38,039 nucleotides of DNA, from assembly GCA_949383255.1 (NCBI GenBank), contig CASJPF010000036.1:1-38039 (forward strand), read 5' to 3'. Position 1 is the first letter of the stretch; every line of letters starts with the position of its first letter. Below, piece after piece: positions 9,223-17,586 of this stretch. The DNA comes from Lachnospiraceae bacterium (GTDB lineage Bacteria > Bacillota > Clostridia > Lachnospirales > Lachnospiraceae). The notes under the pieces are model-generated. The model made no database searches. It was given only the letters and a program-made list of their open reading frames with translations, and was not told the origin of the DNA. Made by a program: the position numbers and the translations under genes.

Positions 9223-10535
9223 TGTTTTCTACATTAAAGAATGCGTTTAAGATCAAGGATATTCGGGTAAAGCTGCTATTTACTTTTTTGATGTTGGTGG
9301 TGATTCGTTTTGGTTCCCAGCTTCCGATACCAGGTGTGAACAGAGACTATTTTTCCTCCTGGTTTGAGGCGCAGACTGGCGGTGCATTTAATTTTTTTGA
9401 TGCTTTTACAGGTGGTTCTTTCTCAAGAATGTCTGTGTTTGCACTCAATATTACACCGTATATCACTTCTTCCATCATTATGCAGCTTCTCACAATCGCG
9501 ATTCCAAAGCTGGAAGAAATGCAGAAGGACGGAGAAGATGGGAGGAAGAAGATTGCTTCCATCACGCGATATGTTACTGTGGGACTCGCTTTGATCGAGA
9601 GCGCTGCGATGGCAATCGGATTTGGAAATCAGGGACTGCTGCAAAAATTTGGCCCGCTGGAAGTTATAACAGTGATTGCTGTATTGACAGCAGGCAGTGC
9701 ATTTCTGATGTGGATTGGTGAGCGTATCACAGAGAAAGGTGTTGGTAACGGTATCTCAATCGTGCTTGTTATCAATATTATCTCTCGTCTGCCGGACGAT
9801 TTCGTGAAATTGTATGAGCAGTTTTGTAAGGGCAAATCGATACCGCTTGCAGTGGTTGCAGGAGTGATCATCATTGCGATTATTTTGGCGATGACAGTGT
9901 TTGTTGTTATTCTCAACAGCGCGATGCGCAAGATTCCTGTACAATATGCCAAGAAAATTCAGGGAAATAAAATGGTCGGCGGTCAGATGACATTTCTTCC
10001 CTTAAAAGTGAATACAGCAGGTGTTATTCCAATTATCTTTGCATCTTCACTGATGCAGTTTCCGATTGTTATCTCAACGCTGGTTGGATATAACGGCAAT
10101 GGTGTATGGAGACAGATTTTAAATGGTCTGAATCAGGATTATTGGTGTAATCCATCCCAGCTTATCTATTCGATTGGTCTTGTAGTGTATATCGTGTTAA
10201 CCGTATTTTTTGCTTATTTCTACACGTCATTAACGTTCAATCCTTTGGAGATTGCAAACAACATGAAGAAACAGGGCGGATTTATACCTGGCATTAGACC
10301 AGGTAAGCCAACCAGTGATTATTTGAACAAGGTGCTCAATGCAATTATTTTCATTGGCGCTGTTGGACTTGTGATTGTGGCAGTTGTGCCATTCTTCTTT
10401 AACGGTGTGTTCAATGCCTCTGTTTCCTTTGGCGGAACAAGCTTGATTATTATCGTGAGCGTTGTGCTTGAGACAATCAAGCAGATTGAATCTCAGATGC
10501 TAGTGCGCAATTACAAAGGTTTTTTGAATGACTGA
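9222..10535 (+). CDS. secY: Protein translocase subunit SecY
   Basis: SecY is the channel of the SecYEG translocon in the plasma membrane. The 437-residue product shows about ten hydrophobic segments, with the first at about residues 18-32. It has the SecY signatures GSQLPIPGVN and MQLLTIAIPKLEEM, the cytosolic loop WIGERITEKGVGNGIS, the loop LTFNPLEIANNMKKQGGFIPGIRPG (key part NPLEIA) and the C-terminal RNYKGFL. Its start overlaps the rplO stop by one base. A 213-base gap with a perfect palindrome follows before adk. Confidence 0.98.
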   Translation: MFSTLKNAFKIKDIRVKLLFTFLMLVVIRFGSQLPIPGVNRDYFSSWFEAQTGGAFNFFDAFTGGSFSRMSVFALNITPYITSSIIMQLLTIAIPKLEEMQKDGEDGRKKIASITRYVTVGLALIESAAMAIGFGNQGLLQKFGPLEVITVIAVLTAGSAFLMWIGERITEKGVGNGISIVLVINIISRLPDDFVKLYEQFCKGKSIPLAVVAGVIIIAIILAMTVFVVILNSAMRKIPVQYAKKIQGNKMVGGQMTFLPLKVNTAGVIPIIFASSLMQFPIVISTLVGYNGNGVWRQILNGLNQDYWCNPSQLIYSIGLVVYIVLTVFFAYFYTSLTFNPLEIANNMKKQGGFIPGIRPGKPTSDYLNKVLNAIIFIGAVGLVIVAVVPFFFNGVFNASVSFGGTSLIIIVSVVLETIKQIESQMLVRNYKGFLND

Positions 10536-10572
10536 TAATAGATAAAGCAGGCAGTCAGGACGATCAGATAGA

Positions 10573-10604
10573 GATAGAAGCAAAGCATATGCTTTGCTTC
10601 TATC
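10573..10604. promoter_or_regulatory. Perfect 32-bp palindrome between secY and adk
   Basis: GATAGAAGCAAAGCAT is followed directly by its exact reverse complement. As RNA it gives a long hairpin; as DNA it gives a two-fold symmetric site. There is no T-run on either side, so it is not a standard intrinsic terminator. It could act as an attenuator, an RNase processing site that separates secY from adk, or a protein-binding site. The sequence shows the symmetry only; the role is inference. Confidence 0.6.
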
Positions 10605-10748
10605 CATTATGGAATAGCTTGAGTTGAGTTTATCCTGCTTAGCTGATTTGGTAAATTGAATTGAAGCTATGAAATATAGTATGGTAGTGGTATATGCTGT
10701 GTTGTGCAGCGCAGCAGTTCCAGTGATATTTTAAAGGAGGAAAACAGG

Positions 10749-11390
10749 ATGAAAATTATTATGTTAGGTGCACCGGGGGCAGGAAAAGGGACACAGGCAA
10801 AGATGATCGCGGAGAAATTTGCAATACCACATATTTCAACAGGAGATATCTTCCGTGCAAACATTAAAAATGGCACGGAGCTGGGGATGGAAGCAAAGAA
10901 GTTTATGGATCAGGGATTATTGGTGCCAGACGAACTTACTGTTAAGATTCTTTTGGACAGAGTGGCGCAAGATGACTGCAAAAAGGGATATGTGTTGGAT
11001 GGTTTCCCGAGGACAATCCCACAGGCAGAAGTTCTTGACAAGGCACTTACAGAGCTTGGAGACAAGATTGATTATGCAATTAATGTTGATGTGCCTGACG
11101 AGAATATTATTAACAGAATGTCTGGAAGACGCGCTTGCGTGAACTGTGGAGCGACCTATCACATTGTTCATATCCCATCTAAAAAAGAAGGAATCTGCGA
11201 TACTTGTGGTTCAGAACTGATATTAAGAGATGATGATAAGCCTGAGACAGTTAAGAATCGTCTTGACGTATATCATAAACAGACACAGCCATTGATTGAT
11301 TTCTATGAGGCAAAAGGGGTATTGAAATCTGTAGATGGCACAGTGGATATGAAGGAAGTATTTGAGGCGATTGTCAATATATTGTCTTAA
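10749..11390 (+). CDS. adk: Adenylate kinase
   Basis: Converts ATP and AMP to two ADP in the cytosol. The ATG at [16 protein letters not shown] is preceded by AAAGGAGGAAAACAGG; an upstream in-frame ATG would add 15 non-conserved residues. The 213-residue product has the P-loop GAPGAGKGT at 7-15, the AMP site TGDIFR and DGFPRT, and a zinc-binding lid with cysteines 130, 133, 150 and 153, as in most Gram-positive enzymes. It follows secY and precedes map, the standard spc-operon order. Confidence 0.98.
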   Translation: MKIIMLGAPGAGKGTQAKMIAEKFAIPHISTGDIFRANIKNGTELGMEAKKFMDQGLLVPDELTVKILLDRVAQDDCKKGYVLDGFPRTIPQAEVLDKALTELGDKIDYAINVDVPDENIINRMSGRRACVNCGATYHIVHIPSKKEGICDTCGSELILRDDDKPETVKNRLDVYHKQTQPLIDFYEAKGVLKSVDGTVDMKEVFEAIVNILS

Positions 11391-11420
11391 TCATAGTTAT
11401 GGTGCGGGGGAATAGGAAAA

Positions 11421-12173
11421 ATGGCTGTTACAATAAAGTCGCAGCGTGAGATTGGTCTGATGCGGGAATCATGCAGACTTTTAGCAAAGGTGCACGAGGA
11501 ACTTGAGCAGGCAATTGAACCTGGGATATCCACACTTTACATCGACCAACTTGGTGAAAAACTGATTCGGGATATGGGATGCGTTCCTAATTTTCTGCAT
11601 TACAATGGATATCCAGCATCTATCTGTGTGTCAGTCAATGATGAGGTGGTACATGGGATTCCCAGGGCAGACAGGATTCTGCAGGAAGGAGATATTGTAA
11701 GTCTTGACTGTGGGCTTATTTATAAAGGATATCATTCAGATGCTGCCAGGACGCATGGTGTGGGCCGGATTAGTCCAGAAGCGCAGAAACTGATAGACGA
11801 GACGAAGAAATCATTTTTTGAGGGGGTAAAGAGAGCTACAGCAGGGAATTACCTTCATGATATATCGAATACAATTGACAGTTATGTATCAAAGTTTGGG
11901 TATGGCATCGTTCGCGATCTGGTGGGACATGGAATTGGCACCTCCCTTCACGAGGAACCAGAGGTGCCAAACTTCAGACAGAAAAAGAGAGGGATAAAAC
12001 TTCGGGCTGGTATGACGCTTGCGGTAGAACCTATGATCAACATGGGCTGTGGTGATGTCGAATGGCTGGATGACAACTGGACAGTCGTTACAGAGGACGG
12101 GTCACTGTCCGCGCATTATGAGAATACGATTCTGATAACTGACGGTGAACCGGAGATTCTAACACTCTTATAG
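11421..12173 (+). CDS. map: Methionine aminopeptidase, type I
   Basis: Removes the initiator methionine from new proteins in the cytosol. The 250-residue product has the pita-bread fold metal ligands in place: D96, D107, H170 (VGHGIG), E203 (AVEPMI) and E234 (YENTILIT), plus H79. It has no N-terminal zinc extension, so it is the short type Ia form. The ribosome-binding site is weak (GGGGGAATAGG). It lies 30 bases after adk and 41 before the KOW-domain gene. Confidence 0.97.
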   Translation: MAVTIKSQREIGLMRESCRLLAKVHEELEQAIEPGISTLYIDQLGEKLIRDMGCVPNFLHYNGYPASICVSVNDEVVHGIPRADRILQEGDIVSLDCGLIYKGYHSDAARTHGVGRISPEAQKLIDETKKSFFEGVKRATAGNYLHDISNTIDSYVSKFGYGIVRDLVGHGIGTSLHEEPEVPNFRQKKRGIKLRAGMTLAVEPMINMGCGDVEWLDDNWTVVTEDGSLSAHYENTILITDGEPEILTLL

Positions 12174-12214
12174 AAAGCAGAAAAAGAAAAGGGTAGATTA
12201 TAGGAGAGGAGAAA

Positions 12215-12460
12215 ATGATAGGTTTTCTGGCATACTCGCTGGCAGGACATGATAAGGATGCACTGTATCTTATTATTGAGGAAACAAAGGATTTTGTATA
12301 TGTTGTGGACGGGGCAGTGCGGACACTCGACAAACCAAAGAAAAAGAATAAAAAACATGTACAGATCATAAAAAAGAACCGAAGGATTGATATCTCGTCT
12401 GTGACAAACGAGGAAATAAAGCATATAATCAAGTTATATAGAGACATTAAGGAGGTATAA
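12215..12460 (+). CDS. KOW-domain RNA-binding protein
   Basis: This 81-residue basic protein lies between map and infA, a position where Clostridia commonly encode a small KOW-type protein distantly like eukaryotic ribosomal proteins L14e and L6e. The sequence [20 protein letters not shown], then [20 protein letters not shown], fits that KOW fold and an rRNA-binding role. Its precise function is not established. AGGAGAGGAGAAA precedes the ATG, and infA begins two bases after its stop, so the two are probably translated together. Confidence 0.85.
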   Translation: MIGFLAYSLAGHDKDALYLIIEETKDFVYVVDGAVRTLDKPKKKNKKHVQIIKKNRRIDISSVTNEEIKHIIKLYRDIKEV

Positions 12461-12462
12461 TA

Positions 12463-12681
12463 ATGTCAAAGTCCGATGTGATCGAAATCGAAGGAACTGT
12501 AGTTGAAAAACTCCCCAATACAATGTTTCAGGTGGAGTTGGAAAATGGCCATAGGGTGCTTGCCCACATCAGTGGAAAGCTGAGACAGAATTTTATCCGC
12601 ATCCTTCCAGGTGACAAAGTAACATTAGAGTTATCCCCATATGACCTGTCCAAAGGACGAATTATATGGAGAGACAAATAA
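12463..12681 (+). CDS. infA: Translation initiation factor IF-1
   Basis: IF-1 is an OB-fold protein that blocks the A site during initiation. The 72-residue product carries [20 protein letters not shown], then [20 protein letters not shown] and the C-terminal [11 protein letters not shown] (DLSKGRI). The length is standard. The ribosome-binding site AAGGAGG lies in the last codons of the preceding gene. A sigma-A promoter follows immediately, so transcription is renewed before rpmJ. Confidence 0.98.
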   Translation: MSKSDVIEIEGTVVEKLPNTMFQVELENGHRVLAHISGKLRQNFIRILPGDKVTLELSPYDLSKGRIIWRDK

Positions 12682-12714
12682 ATCCATTTTATGAAAATAT
12701 TTTTTGAATAGGGC

Positions 12715-12743
12715 TTGCATTTGCCCAGACTGCATGATATAAT
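12715..12743 (+). promoter_or_regulatory. Sigma-A promoter for the rpmJ-rpsM-rpsK-rpsD-rpoA-rplQ unit
   Basis: The -35 element TTGCAT (12715-12720) is followed by a 17-base spacer and TATAAT (12738-12743), with an extended -10 TGA just before it. A start site near 12750 would give a short leader before the rpmJ ribosome-binding site (AAAGGAGG, 12761-12768). This splits the long ribosomal cluster into an upstream part and an alpha-operon part. Confidence 0.8.
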
Positions 12744-12775
12744 GTAAAACGGTCTTTTTGAAAGGAGGGTTTAAC

Positions 12776-12889
12776 ATGAAAGTTAGATCATCAGTAAAAC
12801 CTATTTGCGAGAAATGCAAAGTTATCAAGAGAAAAGGAAAGATCAGAATTATCTGTGAAAATCCGAAACACAAGCAGAGACAAGGTTAA
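12776..12889 (+). CDS. rpmJ: 50S ribosomal protein L36
   Basis: L36 is the smallest 50S protein and folds around one zinc ion. The 37-residue product reads [20 protein letters not shown], then [17 protein letters not shown]. The zinc ligands are C11, C14, C27 and H32, so this is the zinc-containing form. It has a strong AAAGGAGGG site. It follows infA, the conserved order. Confidence 0.97.
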   Translation: MKVRSSVKPICEKCKVIKRKGKIRIICENPKHKQRQG

Positions 12890-13203
12890 AAAAATCCTTT
12901 TGAATCTGTAAGAAAGAGCGGCTGAGGTATGTGTTCTAATCCGTCAATCAGAATACATACTATAAATATATAACAGACATTTGATCTGTTGTGTGTTTAC
13001 TTCTTGATACCGAGAAATATTTCGCAAAAAAAGCTTTGACCACAGGTCAAAGTGGCAGAAAAATAAGATATTCTGCCCCGAGTAGTATCGGACAAACCGG
13101 GTAGTTATCCGGTCGGGCAATCTGCCCCAATCAATTAGTTTACTATTAACTGTGACAGGGTATTTTAAAACCTTTTCACAAAGCAAAATGGAGGAATTTT
13201 AAC
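12890..13203 (+). promoter_or_regulatory. Structured 5' leader before rpsM (candidate ribosomal-protein autoregulatory RNA)
   Basis: This 314-base gap holds no gene but is rich in helices: 12927-12937 with 12950-12960 (11 pairs, one G-T); AACAGA 12972 with TCTGTT 12985; CTTTGACC 13034 with GGTCAAAG 13045 (loop ACA); GGCAGAA 13054 with TTCTGCC 13071; CCGA 13078 with TCGG 13088; ACCGG 13096 with CCGGT 13109; GGGCA 13115 with TGCCC 13123. The word TCTGCCCC occurs twice (13072 and 13121), so two pairings compete. S4, encoded two genes downstream, represses its operon through a leader in other bacteria. That parallel is inference. No T-run terminator is present. Confidence 0.55.
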
Positions 13204-13572
13204 ATGGCTCGTATTGCTGGTGTTGACTTACCAAGAGAAAAACGTGTAGAAATTGGGTTGACTTACATCTATGGTATTGGCAGAGTAAGTGCAAACAAGA
13301 TCCTTGAGAAAGCAGGGGTAAATCCTGATGTTCGTGTTCGGGATCTGACCGATGATGACGTAAAAAAAATTAGCGTGATCATTGAGGAAGAGTATATGGT
13401 AGAAGGTGATCTCAGACGTGAGATTGCTTTGAATATCAAGAGATTACAGGAGATTGGATGCTATCGTGGTATCCGTCATAGAAAGGGTCTTCCTGTTCGT
13501 GGTCAGAAGACCAAGACAAATGCCAGAACAAGAAAAGGTCCTAAGAGAACAGTGGCGAACAAGAAGAAGTAA
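13204..13572 (+). CDS. rpsM: 30S ribosomal protein S13
   Basis: S13 sits in the 30S head, contacts P-site tRNA and bridges to the 50S subunit. The 122-residue product starts [20 protein letters not shown], has the [13 protein letters not shown] helix-hairpin-helix segment and the C-terminal [25 protein letters not shown] (key part GLPVRGQ). ATGGAGGAATTTTAAC precedes the ATG. A long structured leader lies upstream. Confidence 0.98.
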   Translation: MARIAGVDLPREKRVEIGLTYIYGIGRVSANKILEKAGVNPDVRVRDLTDDDVKKISVIIEEEYMVEGDLRREIALNIKRLQEIGCYRGIRHRKGLPVRGQKTKTNARTRKGPKRTVANKKK

Positions 13573-13618
13573 AGTTTGAGAAGTTCGATTTTTGAACGGT
13601 AGCGAATAAGCGGAAATG

Positions 13619-13647
13619 GTCTCAGTTTGCTATGAGACATTGCAAAC
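13619..13647 (+). promoter_or_regulatory. Two interlocking helices in the rpsM-rpsK gap
   Basis: GTCTCA (13619-13624) pairs with TGAGAC (13633-13638), and GTTTGC (13625-13630) pairs with GCAAAC (13642-13647). The two helices interleave as in an H-type pseudoknot, or they exclude each other as a switch. The first loop would be zero bases, which is tight, so at least one pair may open. The element lies 35 bases before the rpsK start, whose own ribosome-binding site is weak. Function is inferred. Confidence 0.5.
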
Positions 13648-13681
13648 AATAAGTTGAAATGAGAAAGTAGGTTAGTTTAGT

Positions 13682-14077
13682 ATGGCTAAAAAAGTTACAA
13701 AAAAAGTGACAAAAAAGCGCGTAAAGAAAAACGTTGAACGAGGACAGGCACATATTCAGTCATCATTTAACAATACAATTGTTACATTGACAGATAATGA
13801 TGGAAATGCTCTTTCATGGGCAAGTGCAGGTGGTCTGGGATTTAGAGGTTCAAAGAAATCTACTCCATATGCTGCTCAGATGGCAGCCGAGACAGCTACG
13901 AAAGCAGCTTTGGTACACGGCTTGAAATCTGTTGATGTTATGGTGAAGGGTCCCGGTTCCGGCAGAGAAGCAGCAATCCGTGCACTTCAGGCATGTGGTC
14001 TTGAAGTGACTAGCATCAAGGATGTGACACCGGTTCCACACAATGGATGCCGTCCGCCAAAGCGCCGCAGAGTATAA
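13682..14077 (+). CDS. rpsK: 30S ribosomal protein S11
   Basis: S11 lies on the 30S platform at the mRNA exit. The 131-residue product has a very basic Lys/Val-rich N-terminus ([19 protein letters not shown]) and the conserved [39 protein letters not shown] and C-terminal [16 protein letters not shown]. The Shine-Dalgarno match is poor (AGTAGG about 13 bases upstream), unusual among these genes, so translation may depend on the element at 13619-13647 or on coupling. Confidence 0.98.
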   Translation: MAKKVTKKVTKKRVKKNVERGQAHIQSSFNNTIVTLTDNDGNALSWASAGGLGFRGSKKSTPYAAQMAAETATKAALVHGLKSVDVMVKGPGSGREAAIRALQACGLEVTSIKDVTPVPHNGCRPPKRRRV

Positions 14078-14095
14078 TGTTAGGAGGATAAAAAC

Positions 14096-14689
14096 ATGGC
14101 AGTAAACAGAGTTCCTGTACTTAAAAGATGCAGATCTCTTGATTTAGATCCTGTATTTTTGGGATATGGTAAAAAATCGAAAAGAAAATCTCAAAGAGCC
14201 GGAAAGAAAATGAGCGAGTATGGGTTGCAGTTGAGAGAAAAACAGAAAGCAAAGTTCATTTATGGTGTGCTTGAAAAGCCTTTCCGCAATTACTATGAGA
14301 AAGCGGATAGAATGAAGGGAATGACTGGTGAAAACTTAATGGTTCTTCTTGAGAGAAGACTTGACAATGTTGTCTTCCGCATGGGATTTGCCAGAACAAG
14401 AAGAGAGGCTAGACAAGTTGTTGGTCATAAGCATGTGTTGGTAAATGGTAAGTGCATCAATATTCCTTCTTATCTGATTAGCCCAGGTGATGTGATTGAG
14501 ATTAGAGAAAAATCCAGAAGCTTGCAGAGATATAAGGATATTGCAGAGTCAACAAACGGCAGACTGGCTCCAGAATGGATGGATGTTGATCAGGAAAACT
14601 TTAAGGGTACGATTAAAGAGCTTCCTTCCAGAGAAGTGATTGATGTTCCTGTAGATGAGATGCTTATTGTTGAGTTGTATTCTAAGTAA
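14096..14689 (+). CDS. rpsD: 30S ribosomal protein S4 (zinc-free type)
   Basis: S4 is a primary 16S rRNA-binding protein involved in fidelity and, in several bacteria, a translational repressor of its own operon. The 197-residue product has the S4 RNA-binding domain at about residues 85-145 ([21 protein letters not shown]). The N-terminal part has a single cysteine ([10 protein letters not shown]) where zinc-type S4 proteins have four, so it is a C-minus form. TTAGGAGGATAAAAAC precedes the ATG. Confidence 0.97.
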   Translation: MAVNRVPVLKRCRSLDLDPVFLGYGKKSKRKSQRAGKKMSEYGLQLREKQKAKFIYGVLEKPFRNYYEKADRMKGMTGENLMVLLERRLDNVVFRMGFARTRREARQVVGHKHVLVNGKCINIPSYLISPGDVIEIREKSRSLQRYKDIAESTNGRLAPEWMDVDQENFKGTIKELPSREVIDVPVDEMLIVELYSK

Positions 14690-14846
14690 TTTTATTGGAA
14701 GAATAAGCAGAAAATAAGAATTTGACAGTAGGAAGTGCGCATATGTGTACTTTCTATTGTTGCACTTATAAATACAGTAGCAATTTCGCAATGGATAATT
14801 TGCGGGAAAGCTATTTGTCACATCCATTAGAAGGAGGGTATTTACA
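14690..14846 (+). promoter_or_regulatory. Leader of rpoA with a hairpin
   Basis: The 157-base gap contains an imperfect stem at 14731-14754 (GGAAGTGCGC with GTGTACTTTC around ATAT; ten pairs, three of them G-T). TTGACA occurs at 14722 but no good -10 element follows at the right distance, so a promoter is not claimed. The hairpin may be a regulatory or processing site. Confidence 0.35.
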
Positions 14847-15812
14847 GTGTTGGCATTTGATTTTGACAGTCCAAATATTGAAGTGGCGGAAATCTCTGAA
14901 GACAAAAGATACGGTAAGTTTATCGTGGAACCTTTGGAGAGAGGATACGGAATTACACTGGGCAATTCTCTCAGGAGGATTATGCTTGCTTCCCTACCCG
15001 GTGCAGCGGTGAGCCAGGTTAAAATTGATGGTGTTCTGCATGAGTTTAGTTCGATTCCTGGAGTCAAGGAAGATGTGACTGAGATTGTTATGAACCTAAA
15101 GAGTCTGGCGATCAAAAACAACTGTGAAACGGATGAAGTAAAAAAAGCAATTATTGATTTTGAGGGTGAAGGTGTTGTCAGAGCGTCTGATATTCAGGTG
15201 GATCAGGATATTGAGATTATGAATCCAGATCAGGTTATTGCGACTCTAAACGGCGGCAAAGACAGCAAACTTTACATGGAAATACTCATTACAAAGGGTA
15301 GAGGTTATATCAGTGCGGACAAAAACAAGAGTGAGGATCTGCCAATTGGTGTTATAGCGGTGGACTCGATTTATACCCCTGTAGAACGAGTAAATGTTAC
15401 TGTGGAGAATACCCGTGTCGGTCAGATTACAGATTATGATAAATTGTCTTTAGATGTTTATACAGATGCGACTCTGGCTCCTGATGAGGCAGTCAGTTTG
15501 GCGGCTAAGGTACTGAGTGAACATTTGAAGCTTTTCATCAACCTTTCAGAAAATGCAAAGAATGCAGAAGTTATGATTGAGAAAGAGGATGATGAGAAAG
15601 AGAAGGTGCTTGAAATGAGCATTGACGAGCTGGAGTTATCCGTTCGTTCTTACAACTGCCTGAAAAGGGCAGGTATCAATACGGTCGAGGAGTTGACGAA
15701 CCGCACATCAGAAGATATGATGAAGGTCCGCAATTTAGGACGTAAGTCTTTAGACGAAGTATTGGCAAAATTAAAAGAGTTAGGCTTACAGCTCAATCCA
15801 ATAGAAGATTGA
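14847..15812 (+). CDS. rpoA: DNA-directed RNA polymerase subunit alpha
   Basis: The alpha subunit dimerises to start polymerase assembly and contacts UP elements and activators through its C-terminal domain. The gene starts at GTG (giving [16 protein letters not shown]) eight bases after AAGGAGGG. The 321-residue product has the N-terminal dimerisation domain ([20 protein letters not shown] at about 34-53), a linker, and the alpha-CTD helix-hairpin-helix near 260-315 ([20 protein letters not shown] and [14 protein letters not shown]). Confidence 0.98.
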   Translation: MLAFDFDSPNIEVAEISEDKRYGKFIVEPLERGYGITLGNSLRRIMLASLPGAAVSQVKIDGVLHEFSSIPGVKEDVTEIVMNLKSLAIKNNCETDEVKKAIIDFEGEGVVRASDIQVDQDIEIMNPDQVIATLNGGKDSKLYMEILITKGRGYISADKNKSEDLPIGVIAVDSIYTPVERVNVTVENTRVGQITDYDKLSLDVYTDATLAPDEAVSLAAKVLSEHLKLFINLSENAKNAEVMIEKEDDEKEKVLEMSIDELELSVRSYNCLKRAGINTVEELTNRTSEDMMKVRNLGRKSLDEVLAKLKELGLQLNPIED

Positions 15813-16014
15813 ACACATTAGAGACTAACCCTATGCAGATGTGGTAATTCCAAAGAGTTCACATCTGTACTCAAAGATGGAATTTATTCATTAACATTTG
15901 ATAAGTAAGTCCAAAGGGCGTTGTCATTTGTTCCACCAAGGAGGGTAGCCTACATAACAGTTTTTTGACTGATAGATGGTAGGTGATATGTCCTCACAAT
16001 GAAAGGAGCCTATT
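15813..16014 (+). promoter_or_regulatory. rpoA-rplQ gap with a stem-loop
   Basis: In this 202-base gap CAGATGTG (15836-15843) pairs perfectly with CACATCTG (15860-15867) around a 16-base loop. No T-run follows, so it is not a standard terminator. An AAGGAGGG at 15939-15946 has no open frame after it. The real rplQ site is AAAGGAGCC just before 16015. No clear promoter was found. Confidence 0.35.
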
Positions 16015-16557
16015 ATGGCAGGTTATAGAAAACTCGGAAGAACATCAGATCAGAGAAAGGCCTTGTTAAGAGGGCAGGTTACAGCTTTGATTGCCAGCAA
16101 AGAAGGTAGAATCATCACGACAGAAGCGAGAGCGAAGGAAGTGCAGAAGATTGTAGAGGGATTGATTGCGCTGGCAGTAAAGGAAAAAGATAACTATGAG
16201 ATGGTAAAGGTTACTGCAAAGGTTGCCAGAAAAGATAAAGATGGCAAACGGGTGAAAGAGGAAAAGAACGGCAAGAAAGTTACTGTTTATGATGAAGTTG
16301 AGAAGGAGATTAAGAAGGATTTACCGTCAAGACTTCATGCTAGAAGACAGATGCTCAAAGTATTGTATACAGTAAAGGAAGTTCCAACAAAGAATGCCGG
16401 CAAGAAAAGGAACACAAAGCAGCTTGACCTTGTGGCAAAATTATTTGATGAGGTTGCACCAAAGTATGTTGGACGCAACGGCGGATACACGAGAATCGTC
16501 AAGATCGGACAGCGTAAAGGCGACGGTGCTATGCAGGTAGTACTTGAGTTTGTATAA
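16015..16557 (+). CDS. rplQ: 50S ribosomal protein L17, enlarged form
   Basis: L17 lies near the tunnel exit. The product starts MAGYRKLGRTSDQRKALLRG and ends KIGQRKGDGAMQVVLEFV, as in L17. It has 180 residues where most bacteria have about 115-130. The extra length is a lysine-rich insertion at about residues 62-105 (KVARKDKDGKRVKEEKNGKK, then TVYDEVEKEI) and a shorter one at about 120-140. Long L17 forms occur in related Clostridia, so this is likely normal for the lineage. It is the last gene of the cluster and ends at a terminator. Confidence 0.96.
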   Translation: MAGYRKLGRTSDQRKALLRGQVTALIASKEGRIITTEARAKEVQKIVEGLIALAVKEKDNYEMVKVTAKVARKDKDGKRVKEEKNGKKVTVYDEVEKEIKKDLPSRLHARRQMLKVLYTVKEVPTKNAGKKRNTKQLDLVAKLFDEVAPKYVGRNGGYTRIVKIGQRKGDGAMQVVLEFV

Positions 16558-16575
16558 AAGAAAAATTGTATTTTT

Positions 16576-16603
16576 GGCGCTCCCATCTTTTGGGAGCGTT
16601 TTT
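16576..16603 (+). terminator. Intrinsic terminator after rplQ
   Basis: CGCTCCCA (16578-16585) pairs with TGGGAGCG (16591-16598) around TCTTT, followed by TTTTT. It begins about 20 bases after the rplQ stop and ends the ribosomal super-cluster. Confidence 0.92.
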
Positions 16604-16630
16604 GGCATAATTTATCACAAAAATGGTAAT

Positions 16631-16707
16631 CATTCAGAAGTATAGGAACTGAAATTATACTGGTGGTCAAAAAGACTGGCCGCTTAGCATACCCATATTT
16701 CTGAATG
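16631..16707. repeat. 77-bp imperfect palindrome upstream of the J-domain gene
   Basis: CATTCAGAA (16631-16639) pairs with TTCTGAATG (16699-16707). The match extends inward to about 15 of 16 positions if G-T pairs are allowed (TATAGG against CCCATA). The core holds a smaller GGTC/GACT stem around AAAAA. It may be a leader structure of the following gene or a small mobile-element remnant. No second copy was seen in the window. Confidence 0.35.
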
Positions 16708-16773
16708 GTCATCTGCCATACACCGCAGTCTGCATACAGAAATTGTATTGGGTGCGAGAGGAATATAGCAATT

Positions 16774-17490
16774 ATGGATAAATATGGAAATATGACAAGA
16801 AAAGAGGCATGTTATTATCTGGGAATTGGCGAAAATGCTTCCGAGGAACAGGTTAAAAGAGCATATCGGTATAAAGCCAAACTATATCATCCAGATATGA
16901 ACCCGAATACGGATACGAAGGATTATTATATTAAAGTACAAAAAGCATATGAATATTTGATTAATCATCCAAACAATATTTCAACGACGGAAACTACTAC
17001 AACAGTTAATCCAAGATACAATCCTTTTGGCAATCCAGCAGATAAGGTCATGTATGGTGCAAATACTTGGCAGTACAACAATCCTTATTTTGCGGGGGCA
17101 ATGGGAGCTGCGCAGGCAAATGGAACGCCAGTGAATGCGCGTCCCGCTAGAGTCTATGCAAGTACGGCTGCGGCGAAAGCCAGTTACAAAAGGCAGAAAG
17201 AAAAAGAGAAAGATAGAGAAAAAATCCAAAAATGGGAAGAGGAATATAAGAATACCAAAAAGCGCCAACAACAGATGCAATTTTATGGAAAAGAGTATAC
17301 AGACCAGATGACGGGAACTTCCAAGAGCACTGAAGAGGAAATTCTTGAGAAGATACGCGCAATTTGGCTGGCGGAGACAATCAAACGGCAGATTGCATTG
17401 GATAAGGAGCACAAGGAGATATTGCAGCGCAGGAAACTGCATCAGGCATTTATGCAACAGCAGATGCAGGAGGAGGAACGCAAAAATTAA
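16774..17490 (+). CDS. J-domain (DnaJ-class) co-chaperone-like protein
   Basis: The N-terminal 65 residues form a J domain (RKEACYYLGIGENASEEQVK, then AYRYKAKLYHPDMNP) with the HPD motif at 39-41 needed to stimulate DnaK ATPase. The rest is low-complexity: an Asn/Ala-rich middle and a highly charged, probably coiled-coil C-terminus rich in K, E, R and Q (about residues 140-238). The Cys-rich and C-terminal substrate domains of DnaJ are absent, so this is a type III J-protein of unknown client. The ATG at MDKYGNMTRK follows GAGAGGA; upstream in-frame ATGs lack a site. Confidence 0.85.
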   Translation: MDKYGNMTRKEACYYLGIGENASEEQVKRAYRYKAKLYHPDMNPNTDTKDYYIKVQKAYEYLINHPNNISTTETTTTVNPRYNPFGNPADKVMYGANTWQYNNPYFAGAMGAAQANGTPVNARPARVYASTAAAKASYKRQKEKEKDREKIQKWEEEYKNTKKRQQQMQFYGKEYTDQMTGTSKSTEEEILEKIRAIWLAETIKRQIALDKEHKEILQRRKLHQAFMQQQMQEEERKN

Positions 17491-17586
17491 TCCAAAACCA
17501 AATAGGACATAGACAGAGAGTGTTTAAAATTTTGCACAGGAAAAACGCAAAGGGCAACGTGCCAGAGGCGGTATGGGGGAATGAAC

